Assembly (NCBI RefSeq): GCF_000219215.1
Contig: NC_015726.1
Span: 2,542,001 to 2,606,000, forward strand
DNA: 64,000 nucleotides
Reading direction: 5' to 3'
Source: Cupriavidus necator N-1
GTDB taxonomy: Bacteria > Pseudomonadota > Gammaproteobacteria > Burkholderiales > Burkholderiaceae
The position numbers and the translations under genes are program-made. The notes beneath the pieces were generated by a model that did no database searches, had not been told where the DNA came from, and saw nothing but the letters and a program-made list of their open reading frames with translations. Positions 1 through 9,057 of this stretch are shown piece after piece. The first letter of the stretch is position 1, and each line of letters begins with the position of its first letter.

Positions 1-299
1 AGGGTCTCCAGCATTTCGCGCACGCCGTCGAACAGCACCAGGTCGGCGTCGCGAGCGAGGAAGTGGTAGCGGTAGCGTTCGGCCAGGCGCGGGTAGTCGG
101 CGGGGTCCAGCGTCGGCACCGCGTAAGACAGCGCATCCTTCAGGCCCAGCCCGATCACGTGGCTGGCGGCCCTGTCATCCGGCACCGGCAGGCCCAGGTC
201 GCGGCTGGCAAGCTGGATGCACTTGGCGATGGTCGGGGTCGAGTCCATCAGCGTCCCGTCCCAGTCGAAAACGATCAGGTCAAATTGTTGCCTGGCCAT
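1..299 (-). CDS. HAD-superfamily hydrolase, phosphoglycolate phosphatase-like (3' part beyond window)
   Basis: The protein starts MARQQFDLIVFDWDGTLMDS, and its C-terminal part lies beyond the left edge; 99 codons are visible. The HAD motif I, DWDGT (residues 12-16), supplies the predicted nucleophile Asp12 and acid/base Asp14. The sequence that follows fits the helical cap of subfamily IA phosphatases such as Gph. The reaction would be Mg-dependent dephosphorylation of a small phosphorylated metabolite in the cytoplasm; the exact substrate cannot be told from this fragment. It sits 30 bp downstream of rluC on the same strand, so the two are probably co-transcribed. The family call is firm and the substrate is open. 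Confidence 0.85.
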   Translation of the reverse strand, partial: MARQQFDLIVFDWDGTLMDSTPTIAKCIQLASRDLGLPVPDDRAASHVIGLGLKDALSYAVPTLDPADYPRLAERYRYHFLARDADLVLFDGVREMLET

Positions 300-329
300 G
301 GAAGTCCTTGTGGCGTTTGATGCACTTTC

Positions 330-1334
330 CTACTCCGGGGCATGCAGTTCACGCAATTGTTGCAGGAATCCGACGCACTCGTCGGGCAGCGGCGCTTCCA
401 CCGCCAGCGGCTCGCCCGTGGCCGGGTGGATAAACACCAGCCGGTGGGCGTGCAGGAACATGCGTTTGAGGCCCGGCTTGGCACCGGAACGCGCCAGCGC
501 CTTGTTCAGCGAGAAGTCGCCATATTTTTCGTCCCCGACAATCGGGAAGCCCGAGTGGGCCAGGTGAACGCGGATCTGGTGGGTACGGCCAGTCTTCAGC
601 TCGGCCTCCAGCAGGGTGAAGCCCTGGAAGGCCTCGACCCGGTTGAACACGGTGTGCGAGGCCAGCCCGTCGGCCTGCACCCGCACCCGGCGCTCGCCGT
701 CCGGCGTGCTGTACTTATATAGAGGCAGCTTCACATGCTGGCGCGCGTTCGGGAATTCGCCGGCCACGCAGGCGAAATAGCGCTTGTCCATCGCGCTGCC
801 GCGAATCTGCTCGTGCAGGTGGACCAACGCCGAGCGCTTCTTGGCCAGCACCAGGATGCCGGAGGTCTCGCGATCGAGCCGGTGCACCAGTTCCAGGAAC
901 TTGGCCTGGGGCCGGGACCGGCGCAATTGCTCGATCACACCGAAGGCCACGCCCGAGCCGCCGTGCACGGCCACGCCGGCCGGCTTGTTGATCACCAGCA
1001 GCTGGGCGTCCTCAAACAGCACCGGGAATTCGCCCGCTGGCACATGCTGGGCATTGTCCGATTGCGCCGAATTCGCCACCCGCATTGGCGGAATGCGCAC
1101 GACATCACCCGACTGCAGGCGATAAGTGGCATCGATCCGGCCCTTATTGACGCGAACTTCACCCGAACGCAGCACCCGGTAGATATGGCTCTTGGGCACG
1201 CCCTTGGCCACCTTCAGCAGGAAATTGTCAATGCGCTGACCTTCCGAGCCTTCGTCAATCGTGACATACGCCACCTGTGGGCTGGCCGGCGCAGCTTCGG
1301 CAGCCTTTTCAATTTGATGGCGTAACTCATTCAT
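330..1334 (-). CDS. rluC: 23S rRNA pseudouridine synthase RluC
   Basis: The 334-residue enzyme isomerises specific uridines in 23S rRNA to pseudouridine (positions 955, 2504 and 2580 in E. coli). An N-terminal S4-like RNA-binding domain spans about residues 30-85 (EGQRIDNFLL onward). The catalytic RluA-family domain follows, with the signature HRLDRETSG at 151-159 containing the catalytic Asp154. I chose the ATG at 1334 (MNELRHQIEK); the open frame runs 39 codons further upstream but that stretch lacks family similarity. It is divergent from rne, the arrangement known from E. coli, where rluC and the RNase E gene share a long intergenic region. Confidence 0.93.
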   Translation of the reverse strand: MNELRHQIEKAAEAAPASPQVAYVTIDEGSEGQRIDNFLLKVAKGVPKSHIYRVLRSGEVRVNKGRIDATYRLQSGDVVRIPPMRVANSAQSDNAQHVPAGEFPVLFEDAQLLVINKPAGVAVHGGSGVAFGVIEQLRRSRPQAKFLELVHRLDRETSGILVLAKKRSALVHLHEQIRGSAMDKRYFACVAGEFPNARQHVKLPLYKYSTPDGERRVRVQADGLASHTVFNRVEAFQGFTLLEAELKTGRTHQIRVHLAHSGFPIVGDEKYGDFSLNKALARSGAKPGLKRMFLHAHRLVFIHPATGEPLAVEAPLPDECVGFLQQLRELHAPE

Positions 1335-2127
1335 TTTCAATATAATTTCCTCGCTGTCCCGGCTTGTGGCCGGCAGCGCAAGACCTGTGTAAGCGATTGA
1401 TCTTCGAGTTTTCTTGGATTTTTCGCATTCTACACTTGGGGTTGCCGCCAACCCCGCCCGTCTCCCGCAACTTTGCGTTCCGCCAAGCGCCAGACGGGCA
1501 AATGGCAGTAAAAAGCAGCACGCACGGTGCCGCCGGCATGCAGGAAGTCGCCCAAAGGAGGCTTCGGCGAGGCAGGCGGTGACGTGGGAACTGAGTGTTC
1601 AGGTAAAACAGAATTTAAAGGCGGATGCCACTGCCGGCATCCGCTTCGGTGAGAGAAGTCCTGCCCGCACCGGGAAACGGTGCCGGCCGGCAGGTTAGCC
1701 TGCCGCCTGACTGGAAATACCGGCGCCCGGTCGCAGAATTCCAAGAAGTAGTAGGTGCGCCCGCCAGGAGCAGTCAGGCAGCAACGGCAACCATGCCGTG
1801 TCCGAAAAATTTGCTCTTTGACGCGTCTAGGCCTTCCGCGGCCGGCCGCGATGCCGCCGGCGCCGGTTGCGCCGGCGTTCAGCATCGCCTCCGGCACGGG
1901 AACGCGCCGGATGTCTGCGCAAGAGCAGCCTCCGGTGTTCTCTCCTGCCCCGCGGACGTTACCCCGACGTCATCGCTCTCTTTCACCCGCGCCCAGCCGC
2001 TCGCCTATCCCGCGCAGCGGCGCTTTCCGGCAATTCTCGCGCCTCGCTCGCTCCCTCGCGTGCTCCATAGATCGCCGCGGACACCGCCCAGACGGTGCCA
2101 CCCGCGACACTGGAGTGAGGTATTGCG
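1335..2127 (+). promoter_or_regulatory. rluC-rne divergent intergenic region with structured rne leader
   Basis: These 793 bp hold no convincing gene. On the plus strand several hairpins can be drawn in the half nearer rne: GCGGATGCC/GGCATCCGC around 1621-1644, GCACCG/CGGTGC around 1668-1683, a CGGCAGG/CCTGCCG hairpin near 1690-1707, and ACGGCA/TGCCGT at 1784-1799. In E. coli the long rne 5' untranslated region folds into hairpins through which RNase E degrades its own mRNA; the same role is inferred here. I could not find a clear -35/-10 pair. The rne start is preceded by a GGAGTGAGG Shine-Dalgarno stretch near 2111-2119. Confidence 0.5.
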
Positions 2128-5100
2128 ATGAAACGCATGCTGTTCAACGCGACGCAACAGGAAGAATTGCGCGTCGCCATTGTCGACGGTCAGAAACTGA
2201 TCGATATCGACATCGAGACTGCCGGGCGCGAACAGCGCAAGGGCAACATCTACAAGGGTGTCATCACCCGCATCGAACCCTCGCTGGAAGCCTGCTTCGT
2301 CAACTACGGCGAAGAGCGCCACGGCTTCCTGCCGTTCAAGGAAGTAGCCCGCGCCTTCTTCAAGGAAGGCATCGACGTGCGCAACGCGCGCATCCAGGAT
2401 GCCCTGCATGAAGGCCAGGAACTGATCGTCCAGGTCGAGAAGGAAGAGCGCGGCAACAAGGGCGCGGCCCTGACCACCTTTATCTCGCTGGCCGGCCGCT
2501 ACCTGGTGCTGATGCCCAACAACCCGCGCGGCGGCGGAGTGTCGCGCCGCATCGAGGGCGAGGACCGGCAGGAACTGCGTGAAACCATGGCGCAGCTGAC
2601 CGTGCCGGAAGGCATGAGCATCATCGCCCGGACCGCCGGCATCGGCCGCTCGGCCGAGGAACTGCAGTGGGACCTGAACTACCTGCTGCAACTGTGGAAG
2701 GCCATCGACGGCGCCGCCGGCGACAACAAGGCTCCGCTGCTGATCTACCTGGAATCGAGCCTGGTCATCCGCGCCATCCGCGATTACTTCCAGCCGGATA
2801 TCGGCGAGATCCTGATCGATACCGACGAGATCTACGAACAGGCCCGCGCCTTCATGAGCGTGGTGATGCCTGACAACATGAACCGCGTGAAGAAGTACCG
2901 GGACGACGTGCCGCTCTTCTCGCGCTTCCAGATCGAACACCAGATCGAGTCGGCCTACTCGCGCATGGTGATGCTGCCCTCTGGCGGCGCCATCGTGATC
3001 GACCACACCGAGGCGCTGGTCTCCGTGGACGTGAACTCGGCCCGCGCCACCAAGGGCGCCGACATCGAGGAAACCGCGCTGCGCACCAACCTCGAGGCCG
3101 CCGACGAGATCGCCCGCCAGCTGCGCCTGCGCGACCTGGGCGGCCTGATCGTGATCGACTTCATCGACATGGAGTCGGGCAAGGCCCAGAAGGACGTGGA
3201 AACGCGCCTGAAGGACGCGCTGCGCCACGACCGCGCGCGCGTGCAGATGGGCAAGATCAGCCGCTTCGGCCTGATGGAGCTGTCGCGCCAGCGCCTGCGT
3301 CCGTCGCTGTCGGAGGGCTCGCACATCACTTGCCCGCGCTGCAACGGCACCGGCCATATCCGCGATACCGAATCGTCCGCCCTGCAGGTGCTGCGCATCA
3401 TTCAGGAAGAGGCGATGAAGGAAAACACCGCCGCCATCCACTGCCAGGTGCCGGTGGAGGTAGCCGCCTTCCTGCTGAACGAGAAGCGCCAGGAAATCAA
3501 CCTGATCGAGCTGCGCTTCAAGGTCAATGTGCTGCTGATCCCCAACAAGCACCTGGAAACGCCGCACTACAAGCTGGAGCGCCTGCGCCACGACGACCCG
3601 CGCCTGGAAGAGAGCACCGCCAGCTACCGCATGGCCGAGGCTGCCGCCAAGGAACTGGAAGCCGACACCAGCTACAGCAGCCGCCGCAAGGAAGAAGCCA
3701 AGCCGCGCCAGGAAGCCGCGGTCAAGGGCATCACCCCGGAACAGCCGGCGCCGGTATCGGTGCCGCGCCCCGAGCGCGCGCCCAAGCCGGAAGCCCCGGT
3801 CGCCCCGCCCGTGCCGGCCACCCAGCCGGTGGTCAGCGGCGGCTTTATCGCCTGGCTGAAGGGCCTGTTCGGTGCCCGTCCGGCGACCCCGCCGGTGGTG
3901 GAGCCGGCCAAGCCGGCAGCTGCAACCGAGACCCGTAGCGCCGAAGGACGGCGCGAGCGCGGCCAGCGCGGCGAAGGCCGCGGCCAGCGTGGTGAGCGTG
4001 GCGACCGCGCCGAACGTGGTGAGCGCACGGAACGTGGTGAGCGTGGCGAGCGCCAGGGCCGTGGCCAGCGCGGCGACCGTGCCGAGCGCGCGGAACGTGG
4101 TGAGCGCCAGGGTGCCGAGCGCGGCGAGCAACGCGAGGGCCGTGGCGAACGCCAGGGCCGCCAGCCGCGCCAGCAAGGTGAAGGCCAGGCCACCCCGGCC
4201 CTGGCCCGCCAGGGCGAGGCCGTGCAAGCCGAGCGTGCCCAGGGCGAACGCGTGGAGGGCCGTCAGGAAGGCCGCCGCGACCGCAACCAGGAACGCCGCG
4301 AGCGCCAGCGTGAACGCCAGCGCGAACGCAGCGAACTGCGCGAAGCCGAAGCCGGTGAAGCACCGCAGCCGGAAGCCATCGCCGCCGCCCAGGCCCTGGG
4401 CGTGCTGCCCCAGGCCGTGACCGAAGAGACGCAAGCCGTCCGCGCCGAGCTGCCGGAAGGTGCCGAGAGCGCCGCCGAGACCGCTGAGGGCGAAGAGCGC
4501 CGTCGCCGCAACCGCCGTGGCCGCAACCGCTATCGCCGTGAGCGCGACGAGTCGGCGCAAGGTGCCCAGGGTGAAGGCGAAGGCGACGAAGAAGCCGCCG
4601 CTGCCGAAGGCGTTGCCCCGGTGCGCGCTGAAGCCGCCGTGCCGGCCGAGCCCGCACCGCAAGCTGCCGTGGCCGTGGCCGTGGCCGCCGCAGCCGAGGC
4701 CGTCGAAGCGATCCGCATCGCCGTGCCGGAAGACGTGGCGCCCGCGCCGGTCGCCGAGGCCGCCCCGCTGACCGCGCCGGCTGCCGAGCCCGTGCCCCAG
4801 CAAGCTGCCCCGGTAGCCGTTGCCGTCACAGAAGCCGTTGCCGCCGAAGCGATCGTCGAAACCACCGCAAGCGTGGCCGTCGAAGCGGCTCCGGTCGTGC
4901 CGGCACCTGCCGCTGCACCGGTCGCCGCCCCTGTGGCCGAAGCCGCACCGGCCGAGGTGTTCGCCCCAGCAGCCCCGGTGGTTGCTGCAGCGCCGGCCGC
5001 ACCGGCGGCGTCGGCCACCCCGGCAGCACTGGAGAACCTGGAACCGATGCTGGCCACCGCCGGCCTGCAATGGGTCCATACCGACAGCGACAAGCTGCGT

Positions 5101-5241
5101 TCGGCCCAGGAAGCCGCCGCCCGCATGGCGCCCGCCCCGCGCGTGCAGCGCGAGCGCAAGGCGCTGCCGCCGCTGCCCCACGGCCCGATGATCCTGGTGG
5201 AAACCGGTGGCCGCGAAGTGGAGATGGCGTCGCAGCAGTAA
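2128..5241 (+). CDS. rne: Ribonuclease E
   Basis: The endonuclease (1037 aa) initiates mRNA decay and matures rRNA and tRNA; its C-terminal half normally scaffolds a degradosome. The N-terminal catalytic half (about 1-500) carries the S1 RNA-binding domain (about 35-120), the DNase I-like catalytic region and the Zn-link CPRC at residues 402-405, which joins subunits of the tetramer. The C-terminal half is low-complexity. Arg/Gly/Glu repeats of RGER type span about 605-680, with further Arg-rich patches near 710-740 and 787-808, then an Ala/Pro/Val-rich stretch to about 975. A conserved-looking tail beginning [12 protein letters not shown] ends the protein. Total length is close to E. coli RNase E (1061 aa), but the arm sequence is lineage-specific. 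An intrinsic terminator follows directly. Confidence 0.96.
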   Translation: MKRMLFNATQQEELRVAIVDGQKLIDIDIETAGREQRKGNIYKGVITRIEPSLEACFVNYGEERHGFLPFKEVARAFFKEGIDVRNARIQDALHEGQELIVQVEKEERGNKGAALTTFISLAGRYLVLMPNNPRGGGVSRRIEGEDRQELRETMAQLTVPEGMSIIARTAGIGRSAEELQWDLNYLLQLWKAIDGAAGDNKAPLLIYLESSLVIRAIRDYFQPDIGEILIDTDEIYEQARAFMSVVMPDNMNRVKKYRDDVPLFSRFQIEHQIESAYSRMVMLPSGGAIVIDHTEALVSVDVNSARATKGADIEETALRTNLEAADEIARQLRLRDLGGLIVIDFIDMESGKAQKDVETRLKDALRHDRARVQMGKISRFGLMELSRQRLRPSLSEGSHITCPRCNGTGHIRDTESSALQVLRIIQEEAMKENTAAIHCQVPVEVAAFLLNEKRQEINLIELRFKVNVLLIPNKHLETPHYKLERLRHDDPRLEESTASYRMAEAAAKELEADTSYSSRRKEEAKPRQEAAVKGITPEQPAPVSVPRPERAPKPEAPVAPPVPATQPVVSGGFIAWLKGLFGARPATPPVVEPAKPAAATETRSAEGRRERGQRGEGRGQRGERGDRAERGERTERGERGERQGRGQRGDRAERAERGERQGAERGEQREGRGERQGRQPRQQGEGQATPALARQGEAVQAERAQGERVEGRQEGRRDRNQERRERQRERQRERSELREAEAGEAPQPEAIAAAQALGVLPQAVTEETQAVRAELPEGAESAAETAEGEERRRRNRRGRNRYRRERDESAQGAQGEGEGDEEAAAAEGVAPVRAEAAVPAEPAPQAAVAVAVAAAAEAVEAIRIAVPEDVAPAPVAEAAPLTAPAAEPVPQQAAPVAVAVTEAVAAEAIVETTASVAVEAAPVVPAPAAAPVAAPVAEAAPAEVFAPAAPVVAAAPAAPAASATPAALENLEPMLATAGLQWVHTDSDKLRSAQEAAARMAPAPRVQRERKALPPLPHGPMILVETGGREVEMASQQ

Positions 5242-5272
5242 GCATTGCCGCTGCACCGCAGCCAAAGCAAGA

Positions 5273-5299
5273 GGGGACGGCCACGCCGTCCCCTTTTTT
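5273..5299 (+). terminator. Rho-independent terminator of rne
   Basis: Perfect 9-bp stem GGGGACGGC / GCCGTCCCC around loop CAC, followed by six T, 31 bp after the rne stop codon. Confidence 0.92.
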
Positions 5300-5460
5300 C
5301 ATGGGCAGCCGGCCGGATGAATCCCCGCCATCACCGGGGGATGCGGGTGCCCCGCCCCCGCCTCAGCTAGAATGGCAGCAGAAGGCATCCGGCCCTCGAG
5401 CGCCCCTGATTTGGCCACGCCGCCATGCCGCTCCCCGGACGCCGTGCCCACCCACAGGCC

Positions 5461-6585
5461 ATGACCGAATCCGTCATTCCGATTTTCGACCTGCGCGACC
5501 ATCGCTACCGCTCGATGACGCCCAGCATTCCCGGCAAGCTGGCTGCCCCCACCGGCCTGGTGGCAGACACCCGCGGCCGGCCGCTGCATGACCTGCGCAT
5601 CTCGGTGACGGACCGCTGCAACTTCCGCTGCGTCTACTGCATGCCGAAGGAAGTCTTCGACAAGGACTACACCTTCCTGCCGCATTCCGAGTTGCTGAGC
5701 TTCGAGGAGATCGAGCGCACCGCGCGCCTGTTCGTCGCCCACGGCGTCGAGAAGATCCGCCTGACCGGCGGCGAGCCGCTGCTGCGCAAGAACATCGAGC
5801 ACCTGGTGGAGATGCTGGCGAAGATCGAGACCGTCTCGGGCAAGCCGCTGGACCTGACGCTCACCACCAACGCCTCGCTACTGGCGCGCAAGGCGCGCGC
5901 GCTGCGCGACGCCGGACTGACGCGCGTCAGCGTCAGCCTGGACGCGATCGACGACGCCACCTTCCGCCGCATGAACGACGTGGACTTCGCCGTCGCCGAC
6001 GTGCTGCACGGCATCGAGACCGCGCAGGCCGTGGGACTGGCGCCGATCAAGGTCAACATGGTGGTCAAGCACGGCACCAACGACCAGGAAATCGTGCCGA
6101 TGGCGCGCCACTTCCGCCACAGCGGCATCATCCTGCGCTTTATCGAGTTCATGGACGTGGGCGCCAGCAACCACTGGCAGATGGATGAAGTGCTGCCGTC
6201 CGCCGAGGTGGTGAAGCGCATCGATGCGGAATTTCCGCTCGAACCGGTGCAGGCCAACTACTCCGGCGAAACCGCCGAACGCTGGCGCTACCGCGACGGC
6301 AGCGGCGAGATCGGCGTGATCTCCAGCGTCACCCACGCCTTCTGCGGCGACTGCAGCCGCATCCGGCTGTCCACCGAAGGCCGGCTCTACCTGTGCCTGT
6401 TCGCGACCGAGGGCTTCGACCTGCGCGCGCTGCTGCGCGGCGGCTACAGCGACCTGGAAATCTCCAATGCGATTGCGCAGGTGTGGCAGGGCCGCACCGA
6501 CAATTATTCCGAGCAGCGCAGCGACCCGACGGTGCGCGCCAAGCGTGCCGAGCGCAAGATCGAGATGTCCTATATCGGCGGCTGA
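5461..6585 (+). CDS. moaA: GTP 3',8-cyclase MoaA
   Basis: This radical-SAM enzyme catalyses the first step of molybdopterin synthesis, converting GTP to 3',8-cyclo-7,8-dihydro-GTP, which MoaC then turns into cyclic pyranopterin monophosphate. The SAM-binding [4Fe-4S] motif CNFRCVYC lies at residues 53-60 (Cys53, Cys57, Cys60). The C-terminal cluster motif begins [10 protein letters not shown]. The protein ends in the conserved Gly-Gly tail (SYIGG) needed for activity. I chose the ATG at 5461 (MTESVIPIF, 374 aa); an in-frame ATG at 5425 would add 12 residues with no family support. It is first of a moaA-mobA-moeA operon. Confidence 0.95.
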   Translation: MTESVIPIFDLRDHRYRSMTPSIPGKLAAPTGLVADTRGRPLHDLRISVTDRCNFRCVYCMPKEVFDKDYTFLPHSELLSFEEIERTARLFVAHGVEKIRLTGGEPLLRKNIEHLVEMLAKIETVSGKPLDLTLTTNASLLARKARALRDAGLTRVSVSLDAIDDATFRRMNDVDFAVADVLHGIETAQAVGLAPIKVNMVVKHGTNDQEIVPMARHFRHSGIILRFIEFMDVGASNHWQMDEVLPSAEVVKRIDAEFPLEPVQANYSGETAERWRYRDGSGEIGVISSVTHAFCGDCSRIRLSTEGRLYLCLFATEGFDLRALLRGGYSDLEISNAIAQVWQGRTDNYSEQRSDPTVRAKRAERKIEMSYIGG

Positions 6586-6605
6586 CCCCGCCGCACACAC
6601 AATCC

Positions 6606-7205
6606 ATGATTGCACGCGACGACATCACCGGCCTGATCCTCGCAGGCGGCAGGGGCAGCCGCATGGGCGGCACCGACAAGGGCCTGCAGCCGCTGCACGG
6701 CACGCCGATGGCCATGCACACGATGATGCGCCTGACCCCCCAGGTGGGCGGGCTGATGATCAATGCCAACCGCAACCTGGCCGCCTATGAGTCCTTCGGC
6801 GTGCCGGTCTACACCGACTCCGTGCCCGACTTCGCCGGCCCGCTCGCGGGGATGCTGGCCGGCCTGGAGCAATGCGCCACGCCGTGGATGGTGACCGCGC
6901 CCTGCGATTCGCCGTTCCTGCCGACCGACCTGGTGGCACGCTTGGCGCAGGCGATCGAGACCGAAGGCGCGGACCTGGCGATCCCCGTCACGCTGGACCA
7001 GGACGGCCGGCGCCAGACCCAACCTGTGTTCTGCCTGATGCCGGTCAGTGCGCTCGACAGCCTGGTGGCTTATCTTTCCGGCGGCGGCCGCAAGATCGAG
7101 ACCTGGGCCGCCTCGCACCGGCTGGCCGAAGTGCTGTTCGACGACGCCGCGGCCTTTGCCAATATCAACACCTTGGACGAACTGCGCACGCACGAAACGC
7201 GCTGA
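6606..7205 (+). CDS. mobA: Molybdenum cofactor guanylyltransferase MobA
   Basis: The 199-aa protein attaches GMP to Mo-molybdopterin, giving the MGD form used by DMSO-reductase-family enzymes such as nitrate reductase and formate dehydrogenase. The nucleotidyltransferase signature LILAGGRGSRMGGTDKG is at the N-terminus. The acidic metal-binding segment APCDSPFLP follows near residues 98-106. The ATG at 6606 lies 20 bp after moaA and gives the expected N-terminus; the frame remains open further upstream inside moaA, which I treat as overlap artefact. Confidence 0.93.
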   Translation: MIARDDITGLILAGGRGSRMGGTDKGLQPLHGTPMAMHTMMRLTPQVGGLMINANRNLAAYESFGVPVYTDSVPDFAGPLAGMLAGLEQCATPWMVTAPCDSPFLPTDLVARLAQAIETEGADLAIPVTLDQDGRRQTQPVFCLMPVSALDSLVAYLSGGGRKIETWAASHRLAEVLFDDAAAFANINTLDELRTHETR

Positions 7206-7211
7206 GCCACC

Positions 7212-8501
7212 ATGCCCACCCTGCAATCCGTCATCTCCTGCCTTTCCGACTACGACCCCGCCGCCCTGCCGGTGGACCAGGCCAACCGCATCATCGGCGA
7301 GGTGGTCGAGCCGGTGCGCGGCGTCGAGCAGTTGCCGATCCGCAGCGCCCTGGACCGCGTGCTGGCCGAGGACATCGTATCGGCCATCGACGTGCCGGCG
7401 CATGACAACTCGGCGATGGACGGCTATGCCTTCCAGGGCGCCGCGCTGGCTGCCGCGCAGACCGCCACGGTCGAGCTGGAAGTCATCGGCAGCGCCTTCG
7501 CCGGAGGTGCCGGCGCGCTGGCGCCCACGGCGGCGCAGGCGGTGCGCATCATGACCGGCGCGGTGATGCCGGCCGGCTGCGACACCGTGGTGCCGCAGGA
7601 ATTCGTGGAAGCCGTGGACGACGGCGCGCGCATCCGCTTTGCCGCCGACTGCGTGCGCACCGGCGACAACCGGCGCCTGCGCGGCGAAGACCTGGCGCTC
7701 GGCCAAGCCGCGCTGCAGGCCGGGCGCATCCTCCAACCCGCCGACCTGGGCCTGCTGGCCTCGCTGGGCGTGGCCGAGGTGCGCGTGCGCCGGCGCCTGC
7801 GCGTGGCGTTTTTCTCCACCGGCGACGAGCTGCGCTCGATCGGCGAGCCGCTCGATCCCGGCTGCGTCTACGACTCCAACCGCTACACGCTGCACGGCAT
7901 GCTGCGCCGGATGAACGTCGACCTGCTCGACATGGGCGTGGTGCGCGACGACCCCGACGCGCTCGAAGCCGCCTTCCGCACCGCCTGCGAGACCGCCGAC
8001 GCGGTCATCACCTCCGGTGGCGTCTCGGTCGGCGAGGCCGACTACACCAAGCAGATCATGGCGCGCCTGGGCGATGTCACGTTCTGGAAGATCGCGATGC
8101 GCCCGGGCCGGCCGATGGCCTTCGGCCGCATCAATTCCAACGGTCGCGACGCGCTGCTGTTCGGGCTGCCGGGCAACCCGGTGGCGGTGATGGTGACCTT
8201 CTACCACTTCGTGCGCGCCGCGCTGCAGCGGCTGATGGGCGCCAGCGTGGCACCGCTACCACTGCTGCGCGTGCGCAGCGCGCAAGCCATCCGCAAGAAG
8301 CCCGGCCGCACCGAGTACCAGCGCGGCATCCTGGCGCGCGCCGGCGACGGCCAGTGGGAAGTGCGCATTACCGGCCAGCAGGGCTCGGGCGTGCTGCGCT
8401 CGATGAGCGAGGCCAACTGCTTTATCGTGCTCGGCCACGAACAAGACTCGGTCAAGGCCGGCGATGCGGTCGAGGTGATGCTGTTCGACGGACTGGTCTA
8501 G
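7212..8501 (+). CDS. moeA: Molybdopterin molybdotransferase MoeA
   Basis: MoeA (429 aa) inserts molybdate into adenylylated molybdopterin, completing Mo-cofactor assembly. Visible family features are the N-terminal PAHDNSAMDGYA segment, the central MPT-binding region with TSGGVSVGEADYT, the motif FGLPGNPVAVMVTF and the C-terminal beta-barrel domain. It begins 6 bp after mobA, so translation is likely coupled. The three genes together supply late and early Mo-cofactor steps, but moaC, moaD, moaE and mogA are not in the window. Confidence 0.95.
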   Translation: MPTLQSVISCLSDYDPAALPVDQANRIIGEVVEPVRGVEQLPIRSALDRVLAEDIVSAIDVPAHDNSAMDGYAFQGAALAAAQTATVELEVIGSAFAGGAGALAPTAAQAVRIMTGAVMPAGCDTVVPQEFVEAVDDGARIRFAADCVRTGDNRRLRGEDLALGQAALQAGRILQPADLGLLASLGVAEVRVRRRLRVAFFSTGDELRSIGEPLDPGCVYDSNRYTLHGMLRRMNVDLLDMGVVRDDPDALEAAFRTACETADAVITSGGVSVGEADYTKQIMARLGDVTFWKIAMRPGRPMAFGRINSNGRDALLFGLPGNPVAVMVTFYHFVRAALQRLMGASVAPLPLLRVRSAQAIRKKPGRTEYQRGILARAGDGQWEVRITGQQGSGVLRSMSEANCFIVLGHEQDSVKAGDAVEVMLFDGLV

Positions 8502-8695
8502 CCGGACCGGCAGGAGCTGCACGCAAGCGCTTGCCACACGCCGGTAGCAATGTGTCGTTTTTGTGCCGCACATTTGCGGCCGTAGCACTGCCGGCACGGG
8601 GCTTTCGCCTGCCCCCGCCGACGGCGGGCTATGCTTGGCATCGACCAATCGCTACACTTGGCGCACGATTCAGAACCATTCGAGTATCCCCCGTC

Positions 8696-8977
8696 ATGAA
8701 TCAGGAGATCGCCTACCTCCACCCCGTCAAGACCGCCCGCGCGCTGGTGCTGGTCTACCTGTGCTTCTCGCTGCCGATCGTGTCGCTGGGCCTGTTTGTC
8801 ACCTTCGTCCGCTACGGTGACCTGCCCGCCATCACGGTCTTCAGCGCAATCATCCTGAATGCGCTGATCGGCTTCGGCCTGCTGTGGCTGGCCTGCAAGG
8901 CCTACAACTGGGTGGCCGCCCGTTTCGGCGGCATTGAAGTCCACGTGCGCGAACTGGCGCCCGAAGACGAGCGCTGA
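8696..8977 (+). CDS. Small two-helix inner-membrane protein of unknown function
   Basis: The 93-residue protein starts MNQEIAYLHP and has two predicted membrane helices (about residues 14-38 and 47-68). They are separated by a short loop, with a charged C-terminus ending RELAPEDER. I do not recognise a named family. The frame is open further upstream, but this ATG gives a natural N-terminus just before the first helix. It lies 194 bp after moeA on the same strand and faces rmuC. Codon use matches its neighbours, so it is probably a real conserved hypothetical. Confidence 0.65.
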   Translation: MNQEIAYLHPVKTARALVLVYLCFSLPIVSLGLFVTFVRYGDLPAITVFSAIILNALIGFGLLWLACKAYNWVAARFGGIEVHVRELAPEDER

Positions 8978-9014
8978 GCCGCGCGCCGGCGCCCAGGCCG
9001 GCAGCAAATCCGGC

Positions 9015-9032
9015 AGCCCCCTTCGGGGGCTT
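9015..9032. terminator. Possible bidirectional terminator hairpin
   Basis: AGCCCCC / GGGGGCT stem with a TTC loop lies between the convergent membrane-protein gene and rmuC. The U-tract is weak on both strands. Confidence 0.4.
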
Positions 9033-9057
9033 GCCCTGAGCCTTCCCTGCCGCGCGT

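Noticed and set aside
3950-4350. Short repeats in rne considered as CRISPR or tandem DNA repeats
   Set aside because: They are in-frame codons for RGER-type protein repeats, variable in unit length, with no spacers.
2005-5265. 1086-codon open frame on the minus strand, opposite the whole rne gene
   Set aside because: It mirrors rne codon by codon. High GC and the RGE and Ala/Pro repeats remove stop codons from the complementary strand. Its translation is Gly/His/Arg repeats with no family features.
6570-8207. 545-codon minus-strand frame opposite mobA and moeA
   Set aside because: Antisense shadow of clear Mo-cofactor genes in GC-rich DNA; its His/Gly/Val-rich translation resembles no protein.
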